Source of the DNA: JADKIH01 sp031417395
GTDB lineage: Bacteria; Bacteroidota; Bacteroidia; AKYH767-A; 2013-40CM-41-45
DNA: 64,000 nucleotides
Assembly (NCBI GenBank): GCA_031417395.1
Contig: JANOVM010000057.1
Span: 1-64,000, forward strand
Reading direction: 5' to 3'
How positions within the stretch are numbered: the first letter of the stretch is position 1; each line of letters starts with the position of its first letter. The position numbers and the translations under genes were made by a program. Below the pieces are notes generated by a model. The model did no database searches. It had not been told where the DNA came from and saw only the letters and a program-made list of their open reading frames with translations. Below, one piece after another: positions 1 to 9,659 of the stretch.

Positions 1-40
1 GAAGGGGCCTGTCAAAGTTTCACTTATTGAATTGCATTCC

Positions 41-146
41 TTGTTTTACAGTTGATAGTATTGGAAATGTAAGTCGTAGTCCGCGCGAATAGATGTCTGT
101 TCATTTAATCAAACGAACTACTCGCGCTAAGACTACTCCTAACGGG
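41..146. repeat. REP-like palindromic repeat, copy 1
   Basis: This 106-bp element recurs at 13235-13340 with three mismatches, and its last 53 bp recur at 10211-10263. It contains an imperfect palindrome: GTAGTCCGCGCGAATAG pairs with CTACTCGCGCTAAGACTAC around a short loop. It abuts a fragment of a REP-associated tyrosine transposase, the enzyme class known to mobilise such palindromes. That adjacency makes a REP/BIME-type element the best reading. Confidence 0.75.
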
Positions 147-375
147 CATGGTCGAGATCGAATGGTATTTTAGTGTTGGCGATCTGGTGCAGATGACTGG
201 GCATTGGACACCAGCCGAAAATATTCAGCCCTTTATTCTCCTGGCAATATTTCAATGAGTCAACGATGAGTTGTTTTTGGTTTACTCGAGTAAAAAGATC
301 GATCCAATCAACGACTGTCATCGTCATGAAATAAGTTTTGTCTTTGCGAATATTGTAATGAAGTCCTCTTCCCAT
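139..375 (-). pseudogene. REP-associated tyrosine transposase (Y1/RAYT) N-terminal fragment
   Basis: The 78-residue product matches the start of RAYT/IS200-like Y1 transposases. It has the YFMTMTVVDWIDLFTR-type first strand and a degenerate metal-binding HUH-like segment, MPSHLHQIA (family form: MxxHxHxI). A full-length RAYT is about 170-190 residues and carries the catalytic tyrosine after this point. Here the frame stops soon after the His motif, where the sequence runs into the REP-like repeat. About 90 bp around 262-360 is roughly 93% identical to 2512-2601, a second decayed copy. It is almost certainly non-functional. Confidence 0.75.
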
Positions 376-590
376 ACTGAAAAATGTATTGACGAAAATA
401 ATGGGGAAATGTCCAAAGAAATATGTATTTTACTTTTTAGTACTTATAACTTCCAGCATTTAATAAGGGAAGTGAATTTAAATTCAGCTTTAAACTATTA
501 AAGATTGCTTCGCATGAAATTTGAATAGTATACAAAGTCGATGAGCCTTGAACAGTGGATAAATATCCACGGCTTAAAACAATCCGTCAA

Positions 591-609
591 CTGGCGGAAA
601 TGTCCGTCG
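591..609 (-). repeat. Short inverted copy of the 77-bp dispersed repeat
   Basis: CTGGCGGAAATGTCCGTCG is the reverse complement of the conserved core of the repeats at 2183-2259 and 4282-4358. Only about 22 bp are shared, so this is a remnant. It lies in the 254-bp stretch between the transposase fragment and the DUF4199-like gene, where no gene was recognised. Confidence 0.5.
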
Positions 610-629
610 TAGCAGGGTAATTATAGTTT

Positions 630-1115
630 TTAACCTTGAACAATTGTATCATTCATAGTTCTTTTAAAGCCGGATTTATAATATTGCATCATCATAAATG
701 AAATGATTACTCCAGAGCAAATTCCCTCTATTATTGTAGCTCCCGCAACCCGTAAGGGAGTTATCTGTTGCCCCATGAATAATATGTTATCCTTTAACAA
801 TTGAAGAAGTGAAGGATCAAGAGACGAAAAATAAGTGTAGACAAAAAAAGTAAATGAAATTGCGGCTACACCTGTTGTTATACATCCTAACATCATTCCA
901 GGAAGATATTCAATGTTCAGTTTTGTTTTAGTCCGGTAGTAACGATAAGTAAGTGTAATTCCAGTGAAGAGTATTATAAAATTAAAACTCCAGGCGATTG
1001 CACTATTTGTGAGATTTAGAAATCTCATTAACATAAAATAAATAATAAGCGAAGCGCAAATTATTAACCCCGCCTTAAGCGCAGTTTTTTCAATCGATAT
1101 TTTAGATTCTTCCAT
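630..1115 (-). CDS. DUF4199-like four-helix membrane protein
   Basis: This 161-residue protein has four predicted membrane helices, at about residues 13-31, 40-57, 75-98 and 122-145, separated by short charged loops. Length, spacing and the charged C-terminal tail fit the DUF4199 family of small Bacteroidota inner-membrane proteins, whose function is unknown. The start is the ATG at 1115, preceded by an AT-rich leader. No neighbour suggests an operon. The family call rests on layout and general similarity, so it is moderately secure; the membrane location is clear. Confidence 0.65.
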   Translation of the reverse strand: MEESKISIEKTALKAGLIICASLIIYFMLMRFLNLTNSAIAWSFNFIILFTGITLTYRYYRTKTKLNIEYLPGMMLGCITTGVAAISFTFFVYTYFSSLDPSLLQLLKDNILFMGQQITPLRVAGATIIEGICSGVIISFMMMQYYKSGFKRTMNDTIVQG

Positions 1116-1614
1116 GATTTTGTTTTATTGATTTCAATTCAGATTTATTTTTTTCTATTATTAAATTTCGGTTTATGGCTTATCATTAGATTCACCAATA
1201 TAATTTCGTGTACTTTTATTAAGATGCCCATCAACTTCATTTTGCTGCCGAATGAAATCATCATCGTCATCAATTGTCATTATTATTTCATTTGTTTTTC
1301 CTTTTTTATTTCCAGCATTTTCTTGGTTTTAATAATGGAAGTATTTCATACGTAAATTTGCCAGATATTTAGTTCTAAAATGTTACATAATTTTTGAAAA
1401 TAGTTATTTAATTCACATGTCCAAAGACCGTGAAGCAAAACGGAGACAATACAAAAGACGGAAATGTCAATACATTGAATATTAACAAGGAAATGTTCTG
1501 GCAAAAATATTTTATATTTGGTTTATGAAAATCTATTCATCAATAAATTATGATGGCTACCGGACTTTTGATCCATAAGGGTATGAAGCCAGCGACAAGA
1601 TTGGATTATTTTGC
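1116..1614. other. Intergenic, no gene recognised
   Basis: About 500 bp of AT-rich sequence. Open frames here are short and low in complexity. A short open stretch at 1525-1578, MKIYSSINYDGYRTFDP then stop, may be a gene remnant. No RNA gene or strong hairpin was seen. Confidence 0.4.
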
Positions 1615-1896
1615 TTAAAAGATTTTCAGTCGTTTTCCTTTTGAACTACCGCCTAATTCATCTAAACAATCATCTGCATAAATATTAAGTCTGACAGCAT
1701 CAGAAACGAATTCTTGAAAAGTATTATTACTAAAATCCGGTACATACCCGCCATGTATAAATAATTTTTCTCTTTTCTGTTTTTTCGAGAAAATTAATGT
1801 CTGACATAGAGGAAATTTATCAGAAAGATAAAGAAAATCACATAGATAGGGTTGACAATAAGGATCATTTAACTTCCATATTTGTCTTACTAACAA
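1615..1896 (-). pseudogene. Unrecognised protein fragment, possibly frameshifted
   Basis: The 93-residue frame has no in-frame ATG at its start, and the coding-like signal continues upstream. In the same frame it reads back through NKQRKENGIIVIECQ. In another frame it reads YESTWPDSLQQTEEGEWNNC, covering about 1898-1980. This pattern suggests a gene broken by a frameshift near 1893, or simply remnant coding DNA. It lies head-to-head with a truncated nuclease gene. No family was recognised and no function is proposed. It could also be spurious. Confidence 0.3.
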
Positions 1897-1979
1897 TTGA
1901 CACTCGATAACAATTATTCCATTCTCCTTCCTCTGTTTGTTGCAACGAATCCGGCCATGTACTCTCGTACAAAAAAGTT

Positions 1980-2303
1980 ATGGACGCATTTGAACTTATT
2001 ATCGGTCAGCTTCTGGAAGAGGAAAAGTACTGGGTCAGACTTTCAGTAAAGATAAATTTATCTCCAAATGAAAAACGAACGATAAAGAAGCCATCAACCC
2101 CCAGACCGGAAATTGACATCGCAGCTTACGATGTAAATTCTGATACGGTGTATCTGTTTGAGGTGAAATCTTTTCATGACAGCCCTGCTGCGACGCACTT
2201 GTTTCCTATCTCAGCCAAAAGCACTTCCACGCTTCGACGACCATTTCCGCCAGCTGGCATTTTTTTTAGCTGTGCGATATTCATTCTCATTAGAAGCTCG
2301 TAG
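1980..2303 (+). pseudogene. PD-(D/E)XK nuclease-like gene truncated by a repeat
   Basis: The first 68 codons look like the N-terminus of a PD-(D/E)XK-fold nuclease-like protein. A helical start is followed by PEID with D46, then a strand and E61-V-K63, the D...ExK core of the fold. At nucleotide 2183, within codon 68, the sequence passes into a 77-bp repeat also found at 4282-4358. The remaining codons to 2303 are repeat and filler. The normal C-terminal half is missing, so the gene is broken. Whether it came from a restriction-type system cannot be told from this piece. Confidence 0.6.
2183..2259 (+). repeat. 77-bp dispersed repeat, copy A
   Basis: It starts CCCTGCTGCG and ends CCATTTCCGCCAGCTGGCA. 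It aligns without gaps to 4282-4358 with about ten mismatches (roughly 87%). It forms the break point of the truncated nuclease gene, so it was either inserted or is the edge of a deletion. Confidence 0.7.
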
Positions 2304-2337
2304 TCATACTAATTTGGACCAAATTTGGTAGTAGCAA

Positions 2338-2601
2338 TCATATATTAAAAAAATTCCTGCTCGACACAGTAGTAACCGGCGGTGTCAGACAATCAAATTC
2401 CAGAACATTTAGAATTCCGTTATAGTTGTGAGCCGAGCTGTCCCGATAATTATCGGGAAGATAATCGTGATCATTGTAAACAATTTTATCTACGACTGGA
2501 TTTCGGATGAGTTGTTTTTCGTTTACACGAGTAAAAAGATCGATCCAATCAACGACTGTCATCGTTATGAAATAAGTTTTGTCTTTGCGAATGTTGTATT
2601 T
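2338..2601 (-). pseudogene. RAYT transposase remnant with internal deletion
   Basis: The N-terminal part (YNIRKDKTYF then MTVVDWIDLFTRVN) is nearly identical to the fragment at 139-375. It then jumps to a typical RAYT C-terminus, RNPVVDKIVYNDHDYLPDNY, a family segment that normally reads NPVxAGIVxxxEDYxxSSxRDY. The middle of the gene, with the HUH motif and catalytic tyrosine, is missing. This is an internally deleted, inactive copy. It complements the first fragment, which keeps the His motif and lacks the C-terminus. Confidence 0.75.
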
Positions 2602-2626
2602 GAATTTCTATTCTTTAATGGCACGT

Positions 2627-4129
2627 TTATTTTTTCACAAATTTTTGGAATTGCACAGATCCCGAAGTTATAATCTTAACCACATAAATTCCACTGGGAA
2701 GCTTTGAAATATCAATACTGTTTTTACTTAAGAGACTATTAAATATTAAAATCACTTTCCCCGAGATATCTGATATAATAAGCTCGTTATTTTTTACCGG
2801 TAAAGTTATAAATTCAATATTGAGATTAGTATTGGCTGGATTTGGATAAATTTTGAAACTAGAATGTAGTAAGTTTGTTTTGGTTCCTAATGAATAACAA
2901 ACATCAATAGTTGATCCGCCGTTAATAAAAGAACCAATTGTATCTGCCATTGTAAGAGGATACCCACCTACACCAAAAGGGAGATAAATAAAAGGCCAAT
3001 AGTTGGTTGGAGTTTGAATTATGGTATTTAATGTATCTGAAAATATTTGCAGGCATCCTCCGATTGAATCCGCTTTATTTAGTAGAATTCTACCATAATT
3101 TAAACTATCCATTCCTATTGAAGCAAAACCGCCATCATTTGTGGAACGGACCACTGGTGTGTCTATACAACATGTCAGGTAGGTATTCAACAACATGCCA
3201 TTACTATCAATTTTAGAAATGAATGTTTGTGAAGTACCAAACATTTTTCCGGCAATAATAACTCCTCCTTTTGCAATTGTGTCTATGCTCATTGGCTGGA
3301 AATCATTTCGAAAATTCTTCTCCCAATACTTATGTCCGGTTGTATCGAATTTGACAATCTGTGGTCCGTATCCACTTTTATATAGCATGACAACTGAGCC
3401 ATCACTTGCCTGAATGCTTCTGGTAGTTGAGCCTTCACCAGAGATGGTTGCGTAACATTTCAGTGTTGTATCAGTTAAATAGGTATCTGCTACAGGTGAA
3501 GTATGCCCATAACTAGCAGAGGAAATAAGGTAATCTCCATTTCGTAAGGTATTCAATTGATATAACCATGATTGACCGTTTCCGGTTGGACCATTAACCG
3601 TTCTGGAATATGCATTATACATGTAACCTCCATCTGAAAATTTCAGAATATATGAACAACAACTACCTGAGATATTTACTGGTAAATCTACAGCACCAAC
3701 AAGATATCCGGCCGGTGTTTTAGCAATAGATATTATCGACTTATTAAAATTATACTTTACCCACTGACTATTTCCATCTTTATCCATTTTGAAAATAAAA
3801 CCATCGCCACCGACAATACAACCTGAATCCGGGGTAGCAAGAATAGTTCGTGGAATATGTATATTTTGAGGTAATTGAAATAATTTACTCCATAAGGTGT
3901 CGCCCAATGGATCGGTTTTTATTATAAACAATCCTTCATAGGTTGAACTATAATCATAGCCTGTTGCTGCTATATAGTAATTTCCATCTATAGCTAAAGA
4001 AAAGGAGTATGGATGTGCAGAAGGACTTGTACCTAAATCTTCATATCCCTTAATGAAAAATTGTTGTGCAAAAGAGGTATAGTTAATTGTGATAAGCAAA
4101 AAGGCTAAAGAGAAAAATAGTTTCACCAT
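2627..4129 (-). CDS. Secreted T9SS type A sorting-domain protein, propeller-like
   Basis: This 500-residue protein has a Sec signal peptide (residues 1-21, cut near SFAQ). Repeated strands of the form GDTLW, GNSQWVKYNF and TTGHKYWEKNF are typical of Bacteroidota beta-propeller-like secreted proteins. The last 80 or so residues form a T9SS type A sorting domain (FKIYPNPANTNLNIEF, then GIYVVKI and QKFVKK). It should cross the outer membrane through the Por secretion system and be anchored or released. The ligand is unknown. At least four relatives lie in this window, at 10427, 18587, 44455 and 52530. Confidence 0.85.
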   Translation of the reverse strand: MVKLFFSLAFLLITINYTSFAQQFFIKGYEDLGTSPSAHPYSFSLAIDGNYYIAATGYDYSSTYEGLFIIKTDPLGDTLWSKLFQLPQNIHIPRTILATPDSGCIVGGDGFIFKMDKDGNSQWVKYNFNKSIISIAKTPAGYLVGAVDLPVNISGSCCSYILKFSDGGYMYNAYSRTVNGPTGNGQSWLYQLNTLRNGDYLISSASYGHTSPVADTYLTDTTLKCYATISGEGSTTRSIQASDGSVVMLYKSGYGPQIVKFDTTGHKYWEKNFRNDFQPMSIDTIAKGGVIIAGKMFGTSQTFISKIDSNGMLLNTYLTCCIDTPVVRSTNDGGFASIGMDSLNYGRILLNKADSIGGCLQIFSDTLNTIIQTPTNYWPFIYLPFGVGGYPLTMADTIGSFINGGSTIDVCYSLGTKTNLLHSSFKIYPNPANTNLNIEFITLPVKNNELIISDISGKVILIFNSLLSKNSIDISKLPSGIYVVKIITSGSVQFQKFVKK

Positions 4130-4281
4130 TATTCAAAGATAAATTTAGGAATGGTGTTATCCTAATATTTATTCTATACATTTTCTCTCTGCAAGAGAGC
4201 CGAAATAAGAGTATAAGAACAAATAATAAAGTATAATGAGTTTGCGAATGAAAGACATATACTTAAACCAGGTTTGTCTAC

Positions 4282-4358
4282 CCCTGCTGCGCCTTACTTG
4301 TTTCCTAGTTCAGCCATAAGCACTACCACGTTTCGACGGACATTTCCGCCAGCTGGCA
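4282..4358 (+). repeat. 77-bp dispersed repeat, copy B
   Basis: Gap-free partner of 2183-2259, with the core ACATTTCCGCCAGCTGGCA. It lies in the 429-bp space between two convergently unrelated minus-strand genes. The rest of that space (4130-4281 and 4359-4495) holds no gene that I can support. Confidence 0.7.
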
Positions 4359-4495
4359 GAATTGTCTGTCAAAGCGAAGTTAGTTTTGTTATCCGAAAGA
4401 TAAAAAAAACAAGTCTTGGGCAACAAGTCCGTCACAGCCGGAGTAACTCTTCTCAGAATGGTAAAACCTTTAATCGGCGCTGAAAGCGTTAAAAA

Positions 4496-4530
4496 ACAAG
4501 CCGGGATATTTTTAAAATATCCCGGCTTGT
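4496..4530 (-). terminator. Strong intrinsic terminator of the CHRD gene
   Basis: ACAAGCCGGGATATTTT pairs perfectly with its reverse complement across a 1-nt centre, giving 17 bp. On the minus strand the stem is followed by a T-run. It lies 28 nt beyond the stop of the CHRD gene. Confidence 0.9.
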
Positions 4531-4558
4531 AAATTTAAATCGTAATAGGAAGAAGTTT

Positions 4559-6403
4559 TTAATATTTAATTAAAGGCACAACAAATTGATTTACATTTTC
4601 AACTTGCAATTTTACCATATACATTCCCGGTTGAAGATTTATATTTTTAGAAATATAATTATAGCCTCTTTCGATTAAAACTGTATTGGAATAGACTATC
4701 CTTCCGCTTATATCATAGATTAATATTTTTCCTGTTCCCTGAATTAGTCCATCAAAAGAAATATTCAAAGCTTCAGTGGAGATTGGATTTGGGTAAACCT
4801 TAAAATCCATTGTATATGGGATTTCCGCCACACCAATATTAAGCACGCTGCAAACACTGCCATGAATGATTTGACCTCTAACTTCGCCGTCAGGATATTG
4901 TGTAGTGTGAATATTAACGTACACAGAATTATTCAGGAACAAAGCTATTTTCGAAGAATCAAAACCATCGATGCTTTTCCAATAGTTAAAGGCTCCGTCA
5001 TCAATTGATGAATGTGTAAAATAAGGATTTATATCAAAAATAGTAGCTCCCTGAATTCCTGCCGGTGCATTGTGAAAATGTGCTGCAACGATTGTATCAG
5101 TCAAACCGACGATGATCATACGGAAATGTAAATCTTCCGCATCGCGATCGATCGACGCCATTCCGGAACCGGTGGCGGAGGAAGTGGAAACACCTGTTTC
5201 CTGTGCTGCATCGATTGAATAAGTAAAGCCTTCGCGAATAAATCGCTTGAGCTGTCCGCGTACCTCACCACCGGAATGAGCCGTTGTATGAAAGTTTAGG
5301 TAAACATTTCCCTTAAGGCAATTATCAATAAATCCCGAAGGAATATTGGAACCGACTATGGTTCCATGCAACTGATTTCCACTGAGGGAAGATGAAACAT
5401 TAATTGAAACGGCTCCACTAACTCCCGGAGGTCCGTTGTGAAAGTGTGCTGCTGTAGGTACAGCTGATAAACCTGCAGTAACGAAATCATACCAGACAGT
5501 ATCTTCTGTGGAATTAAATGAAATTAGTCCAAGGCCATTTCCACTCGTTGTTACAGGTGGAGTTTCCTGTGTTCCATTGAGGTTAGCATCGAAAGACATT
5601 GATCTCTGCCGATTAAGCTGGCCGCGTATTTCTCCATTAGGATTTGCAGCAGTATGCACGTTAATATAAATATCCCCATGCATTAATAAAGTTAAAAATG
5701 AATCGGGAGCAATCGAAATATCGAGACGGTTCCCATTTATTCCTGGCATAAGGTCAGCTACCACCGAACCGGAAATGCCGGGTAATCCTGAATGTAAGTG
5801 ACATCCCGTGATAGAGCCGGAAAGATTTTCGAAGAGTGCTTTTATTTTCAAGCTTATCATGCTTCTGGAAAGATCAAATACTGCGAGGCCGGATGCATTT
5901 GTTGAAACTGCAGGCGTTTCCTGAGCACCATCAAGCTTTGCCATAAACGGCAAGTCCGACTCAAGTTCAATCTGCCCTCGTATTTCTCCATTTGGATTAT
6001 TGGCGGTATGAACATTTATATAAAAGGATCCACTGAAAAGATTTGCGATAAATAAATTGTCAAGAACCGGAGCTGTGATAATTGTAGAAATGCGATTTCC
6101 ACTTACGTTATTGGTAAAATTAATAGCAACGTTTCCAATACCACCATACGGACCTTCATGAATGTGCGCTCCTGTAATTGGGCCACTTAGCCCTTTTACA
6201 GTTATGTTTATGCAAAGGCTGTCGCGATTTTCATTAAGGAATAAGTTGGCCTCGCCGATTGCATTAGTGACAACCGAAGGCACTTCCTCTTCTCCCACAA
6301 GCTTTGCGACAAATAAGAGGTTGGATGTAAAACCGGGTTGTGCATAAATTGAAAATGCACAAATAAATCCGAGGTAAAGTAATGCAATAGTAAATTTTTT
6401 CAT
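4559..6403 (-). CDS. Secreted protein with four CHRD domains and T9SS sorting domain
   Basis: This 614-residue protein has a signal peptide (1-21) and four consecutive CHRD domains of about 115-125 residues, starting near 27, 150, 270 and 395. Each shows the family pattern: an ETPPVTT-like start, a central AHxHxGPxGxxG turn (for example GAHIHEGPYGGIG and AAHFHNGPPGVSG) and a closing YxNxHTxxxPxGExRGQ. CHRD domains occur in chordin and in many bacterial secreted proteins; their bacterial role is unsettled. Residues from about 535 form a T9SS type A sorting domain (VYPNPISTEALNISF). A strong terminator follows. The repeated conserved histidines might bind metal, which is inference only. Confidence 0.9.
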   Translation of the reverse strand: MKKFTIALLYLGFICAFSIYAQPGFTSNLLFVAKLVGEEEVPSVVTNAIGEANLFLNENRDSLCINITVKGLSGPITGAHIHEGPYGGIGNVAINFTNNVSGNRISTIITAPVLDNLFIANLFSGSFYINVHTANNPNGEIRGQIELESDLPFMAKLDGAQETPAVSTNASGLAVFDLSRSMISLKIKALFENLSGSITGCHLHSGLPGISGSVVADLMPGINGNRLDISIAPDSFLTLLMHGDIYINVHTAANPNGEIRGQLNRQRSMSFDANLNGTQETPPVTTSGNGLGLISFNSTEDTVWYDFVTAGLSAVPTAAHFHNGPPGVSGAVSINVSSSLSGNQLHGTIVGSNIPSGFIDNCLKGNVYLNFHTTAHSGGEVRGQLKRFIREGFTYSIDAAQETGVSTSSATGSGMASIDRDAEDLHFRMIIVGLTDTIVAAHFHNAPAGIQGATIFDINPYFTHSSIDDGAFNYWKSIDGFDSSKIALFLNNSVYVNIHTTQYPDGEVRGQIIHGSVCSVLNIGVAEIPYTMDFKVYPNPISTEALNISFDGLIQGTGKILIYDISGRIVYSNTVLIERGYNYISKNINLQPGMYMVKLQVENVNQFVVPLIKY

Positions 6404-7080
6404 GGTATTTAATTTTTGATTTGGTTAAGAAAGGAAGAAAAATTATACCGGTTTTATCTTCTAATTTCTATTAAGAATTTAATAATCTTTATTGGTATAA
6501 TATATTTTTATTGCAACATGCCGTATTGTTTTTCTCCTTTAAGGGTTTGAAAAAGTAGTTTGGCAACAGCTTCTGATAGTAAACTTTTATTTTCGTTCAG
6601 ATCCATTCATCCTGCCTTATCTTCTTCCAAACCATTGTGATTATCTCCCCCTAAACTGTAATAATTATTTTTTTCGGATTAACCGTTTGACAAAGATGAG
6701 TATCGTATATAAGAAAAGAGATACATAATTTTTAAATTATTTTACATGATTCACACTTTGAAAATATTACCTGATTCTGATTCGAAAAATATCAGTGAAA
6801 GAATAGTGGGAATTATGATAACTTATTAAATTATTATGTAACAATAAGCGTATGTCCCCTGCTGCACCGGAGTGTGTCCTGAATTATCTTTTGTTGTATG
6901 AAAGATAAATGTTTTAATTGAGATGAAGGAAGACAGAAACTAAAATCAGTCTGACCCTTCGCAATCGGCTTACAGTAGCAGGCTGCAAACCGCCTTGCTG
7001 GTGCTTTAGGTTAAGAGCTAAAGGTATTGAGCGTGCAAGGAAAAATTCCATCCTTCTTGCATATTTTTATTCGCGCATAG
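6404..7080. other. Intergenic stretch carrying a dispersed repeat
   Basis: 677 bp between the CHRD gene promoter region and the helicase stop. It contains the 107-bp repeat at 6874-6980, preceded by CCCCTGCTGCACC, which resembles the start of the 77-bp repeat. No gene or RNA was recognised. Confidence 0.5.
6874..6980 (+). repeat. About 105-bp dispersed repeat, copy 1
   Basis: It begins GTGTCCTGAATTATCTTTTG and ends TCGGCTTACAGTAGCA. It recurs at 13852-13956, with the two ends better conserved than the 15 or so bases in the middle. It may be the remnant of a small non-autonomous element or an insertion-sequence end. No terminal inverted repeats are evident. Confidence 0.7.
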
Positions 7081-9555
7081 CTAAGCCAATTGCAACACAA
7101 GCCACGATTGAACCATCTTCAGCTTTCCGTAAGAAAATTTCGAATTCGATTTTTCGCGTGCCAATGCCAGTTCGAGGTGACCGGATGAAAGGTCGAACAG
7201 CATTTTCATTTCATCGATTTCTTCCTGCTTTAAGATATTGTGAATATCTACCATATTGTTTCGTATACCGACGGCAAGGTGTCCTTCTATGGTTGATGTA
7301 ACGAGTTTTCGTGCAGCGACAATTTCATCGACGTTTTTACCGGATCGAAAAAGTTCTATTGTTTCAAGGACTGTTGGAGAAAGTGAAACGGCTTTTCGGA
7401 GAATATCATTACTTTTTTTCTCATCCTTGGGAATAATTTTTGGAATTAGTGCTTTCTCTTTACAATATTCAAGAACAATTTCAATTACCTCTTTGCCGAA
7501 TTGTTCCACTTTCTTTTTCCCGAATCCGCTGACCTCAAGAAGTGAGTCCTTATCACCCGGCAACATTTCGCAGCAGTTTCGAATGGCGGTGTTGCTATAT
7601 ATCATGTAGACAGGAACGTTTTCGGAATCCGCTATCGTATTCCGAAGTTCTTTCAATCGGTCACTCAATTCAAGATGCGGCGTTTCTTCTTTTTTCCGCA
7701 GTTGATCTGAATAACAAGTACGTGGGCTTAATTCAATTTCCGTAAATCTCTTTTTCCACTTGAGAAATTCAATCATCCTGAAACCTGTTACACAGCAATC
7801 AATTTTTGCGGAAGCTTCCTTCATTACGTCAGCCACTTGCTTCAGATATTTGTCAAGTTTTTTTGCAACACTCCGGTTATTTGTTTTGAATGGATGATCG
7901 AGAAAGATACCCGTCAGCTCATGCAGGCTGTTTGAAAAATACCTGGATGCCTCAACAATCCGTTGTTGTAATTTTTCATTTTCTTCGAGAGCAGAATTAT
8001 CTTTTAAGTGATTTCGTATTTCCACCTCAAACTTTGATGCCACGTCACGGAGTGTTTGTACTTTTCCCTTGAGCTGGTTCATCCAGTCTTGTGAGATTTC
8101 AACGAGTTCCAATTCGAGAATTGGTTTCTTCAGATTGGTTAATGCATAATGAATCGGATCAAAATAGAAAGTAGTCAGCAACTGAGATTCCATGTTTTTC
8201 TGTTTCGATTTTTCGAACAATTGTTGAAGCGAATTTTCATCCAGCTGCTTTTCATAAAGCGTCGACAGACTTTCGTGAGCACCGAGGAAATGATCGTTAA
8301 CGGGCGTCGACAAGACGAGCCCCTCAATGGCTGTAGCACGACTGAGAGCAACATACACCTGACCTTTCACGAATGCATTCTCTGCATCGACTATGAGTTT
8401 ATTGAATGTGAGTCCCTGGCTTTTATGAATTGTAATTGCCCAGGCGAGGCGCAAAGGATATTGACTGAATGTTCCTAAAATTTCCTGCTTGATTTCTTTT
8501 GTCCGTGAATCTGTTGTATAACGTGTATTCTCCCATTCATGCCTGTGAACAGTAATATCTTCGCCGTCGCATCGAACAACAATTTCTTCATCCGTTAAAT
8601 CGGAGACAACACCAATTTTCCCGTTGAAATATTTTTTTGTTTCCGTATCGTTGCGGATGAACATTACCTGAGCACCTTCTTTAAGCACTAGTTCTTTCTC
8701 GGCGGGAAACATGTGTTCGGGGAAATCTCCTTTTGTTTCGGCTATATATTTTTCGGATTTGGATGGCAGCGTTCTTAGACGCAATTGATTAATCGAATCC
8801 GCCTGATTGTTATGCGTAGTCAGGGTGATGTAACCGTCGCCCTCTACAGACTTGAAATTTGTATTGAGCCGCCGGTTGAGTTTTGCAAGATTTTCCTTCG
8901 AGATGTTGTTATCACGGATGCCATTGAGTATTTCAATAAAGGAATCATCGTGCTGACGGAAAATTTCTTTCAGCTCAATGATAACCGGCAAATTGTTGCG
9001 AAGTACGTGACTGTCGAAGAAGAAGATGGAAGAATAATGATTCTTAAGAATCTGCCATTCATCGGGCTTTACAACAGGCTGAAGCTGGTAGAGGTCTCCG
9101 ATGAATAATAGCTGGACACCGCCGAAAGGAAGGTCGCTGCGATGTCTCACCCAGCGGAGGATTGTGTCTATGGCATCGAGCAGATAAGAGGAAACCATGC
9201 TGACCTCATCGATGACGAGAAGCTCCAGTGTTTGAAAGAATACGACCTTGTCGTGGTTGTAGCGCAGCTGTGAGAGGAGCGTTTTTCTGTCGTATGCGCC
9301 ATTAACCGGCTTGTCAGGAATGAATGGTCCGAAAGGGAGATGAAACATGGAATGCAGCGTGACTCCGCCGGCATTAATGGCAGCTACTCCTGTAGGCGCT
9401 GCTACAGCCATTCGTTTGGGTTCGTGTTCGCGCAGGTATTTAAGAAATGTCGTCTTTCCCGTTCCGGCCTTACCGGTTAGGAAAATATGGTCGCTCGTTT
9501 CAGCAACGAAATGCCAGGCGAGATCGAAAGCAGGGGTGTGTTTGGGTGAAAACAT
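7081..9555 (-). CDS. Pif1/RecD-like superfamily 1 helicase with HRDC domain
   Basis: This 824-residue ATP-dependent DNA helicase has Walker A GKAGTGKTT (28-36), motif Ia APTGVAAINAGG, Walker B LLVIDEVSM with D116-E117, and the Pif1/RecD C-terminal signature WAITIHKSQGLTF followed by YVALSRA. After the helicase core come a helical linker, an HRDC domain near residues 640-710 and a C-terminal helix-turn-helix of the RecQ-associated kind. This architecture is common in Bacteroidota. It is a cytoplasmic protein, probably acting in replication or repair. The start ATG at 9555 places Walker A at the usual distance. The two neighbouring genes appear unrelated. Confidence 0.93.
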   Translation of the reverse strand: MFSPKHTPAFDLAWHFVAETSDHIFLTGKAGTGKTTFLKYLREHEPKRMAVAAPTGVAAINAGGVTLHSMFHLPFGPFIPDKPVNGAYDRKTLLSQLRYNHDKVVFFQTLELLVIDEVSMVSSYLLDAIDTILRWVRHRSDLPFGGVQLLFIGDLYQLQPVVKPDEWQILKNHYSSIFFFDSHVLRNNLPVIIELKEIFRQHDDSFIEILNGIRDNNISKENLAKLNRRLNTNFKSVEGDGYITLTTHNNQADSINQLRLRTLPSKSEKYIAETKGDFPEHMFPAEKELVLKEGAQVMFIRNDTETKKYFNGKIGVVSDLTDEEIVVRCDGEDITVHRHEWENTRYTTDSRTKEIKQEILGTFSQYPLRLAWAITIHKSQGLTFNKLIVDAENAFVKGQVYVALSRATAIEGLVLSTPVNDHFLGAHESLSTLYEKQLDENSLQQLFEKSKQKNMESQLLTTFYFDPIHYALTNLKKPILELELVEISQDWMNQLKGKVQTLRDVASKFEVEIRNHLKDNSALEENEKLQQRIVEASRYFSNSLHELTGIFLDHPFKTNNRSVAKKLDKYLKQVADVMKEASAKIDCCVTGFRMIEFLKWKKRFTEIELSPRTCYSDQLRKKEETPHLELSDRLKELRNTIADSENVPVYMIYSNTAIRNCCEMLPGDKDSLLEVSGFGKKKVEQFGKEVIEIVLEYCKEKALIPKIIPKDEKKSNDILRKAVSLSPTVLETIELFRSGKNVDEIVAARKLVTSTIEGHLAVGIRNNMVDIHNILKQEEIDEMKMLFDLSSGHLELALAREKSNSKFSYGKLKMVQSWLVLQLA

Positions 9556-9659
9556 TTCTCAAAGGTAAAGACGTTAATAAGCTTTTTGACATTTAGTTTT
9601 AAAAAGTTGTTTTTATGTCTGACGTTATATGAATTCTTCTCAGGGTCGGAGCTCTTTAC

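Noticed and set aside
271..501. Plus-strand open frame across the first transposase fragment
   Set aside because: It is antisense to the RAYT fragment, and the first part simply mirrors the conserved transposase DNA; no independent protein features.
2428..2673. Plus-strand open frame opposite the second transposase remnant
   Set aside because: Antisense to transposase-like sequence and extends into the end of the T9SS gene; no domain features.
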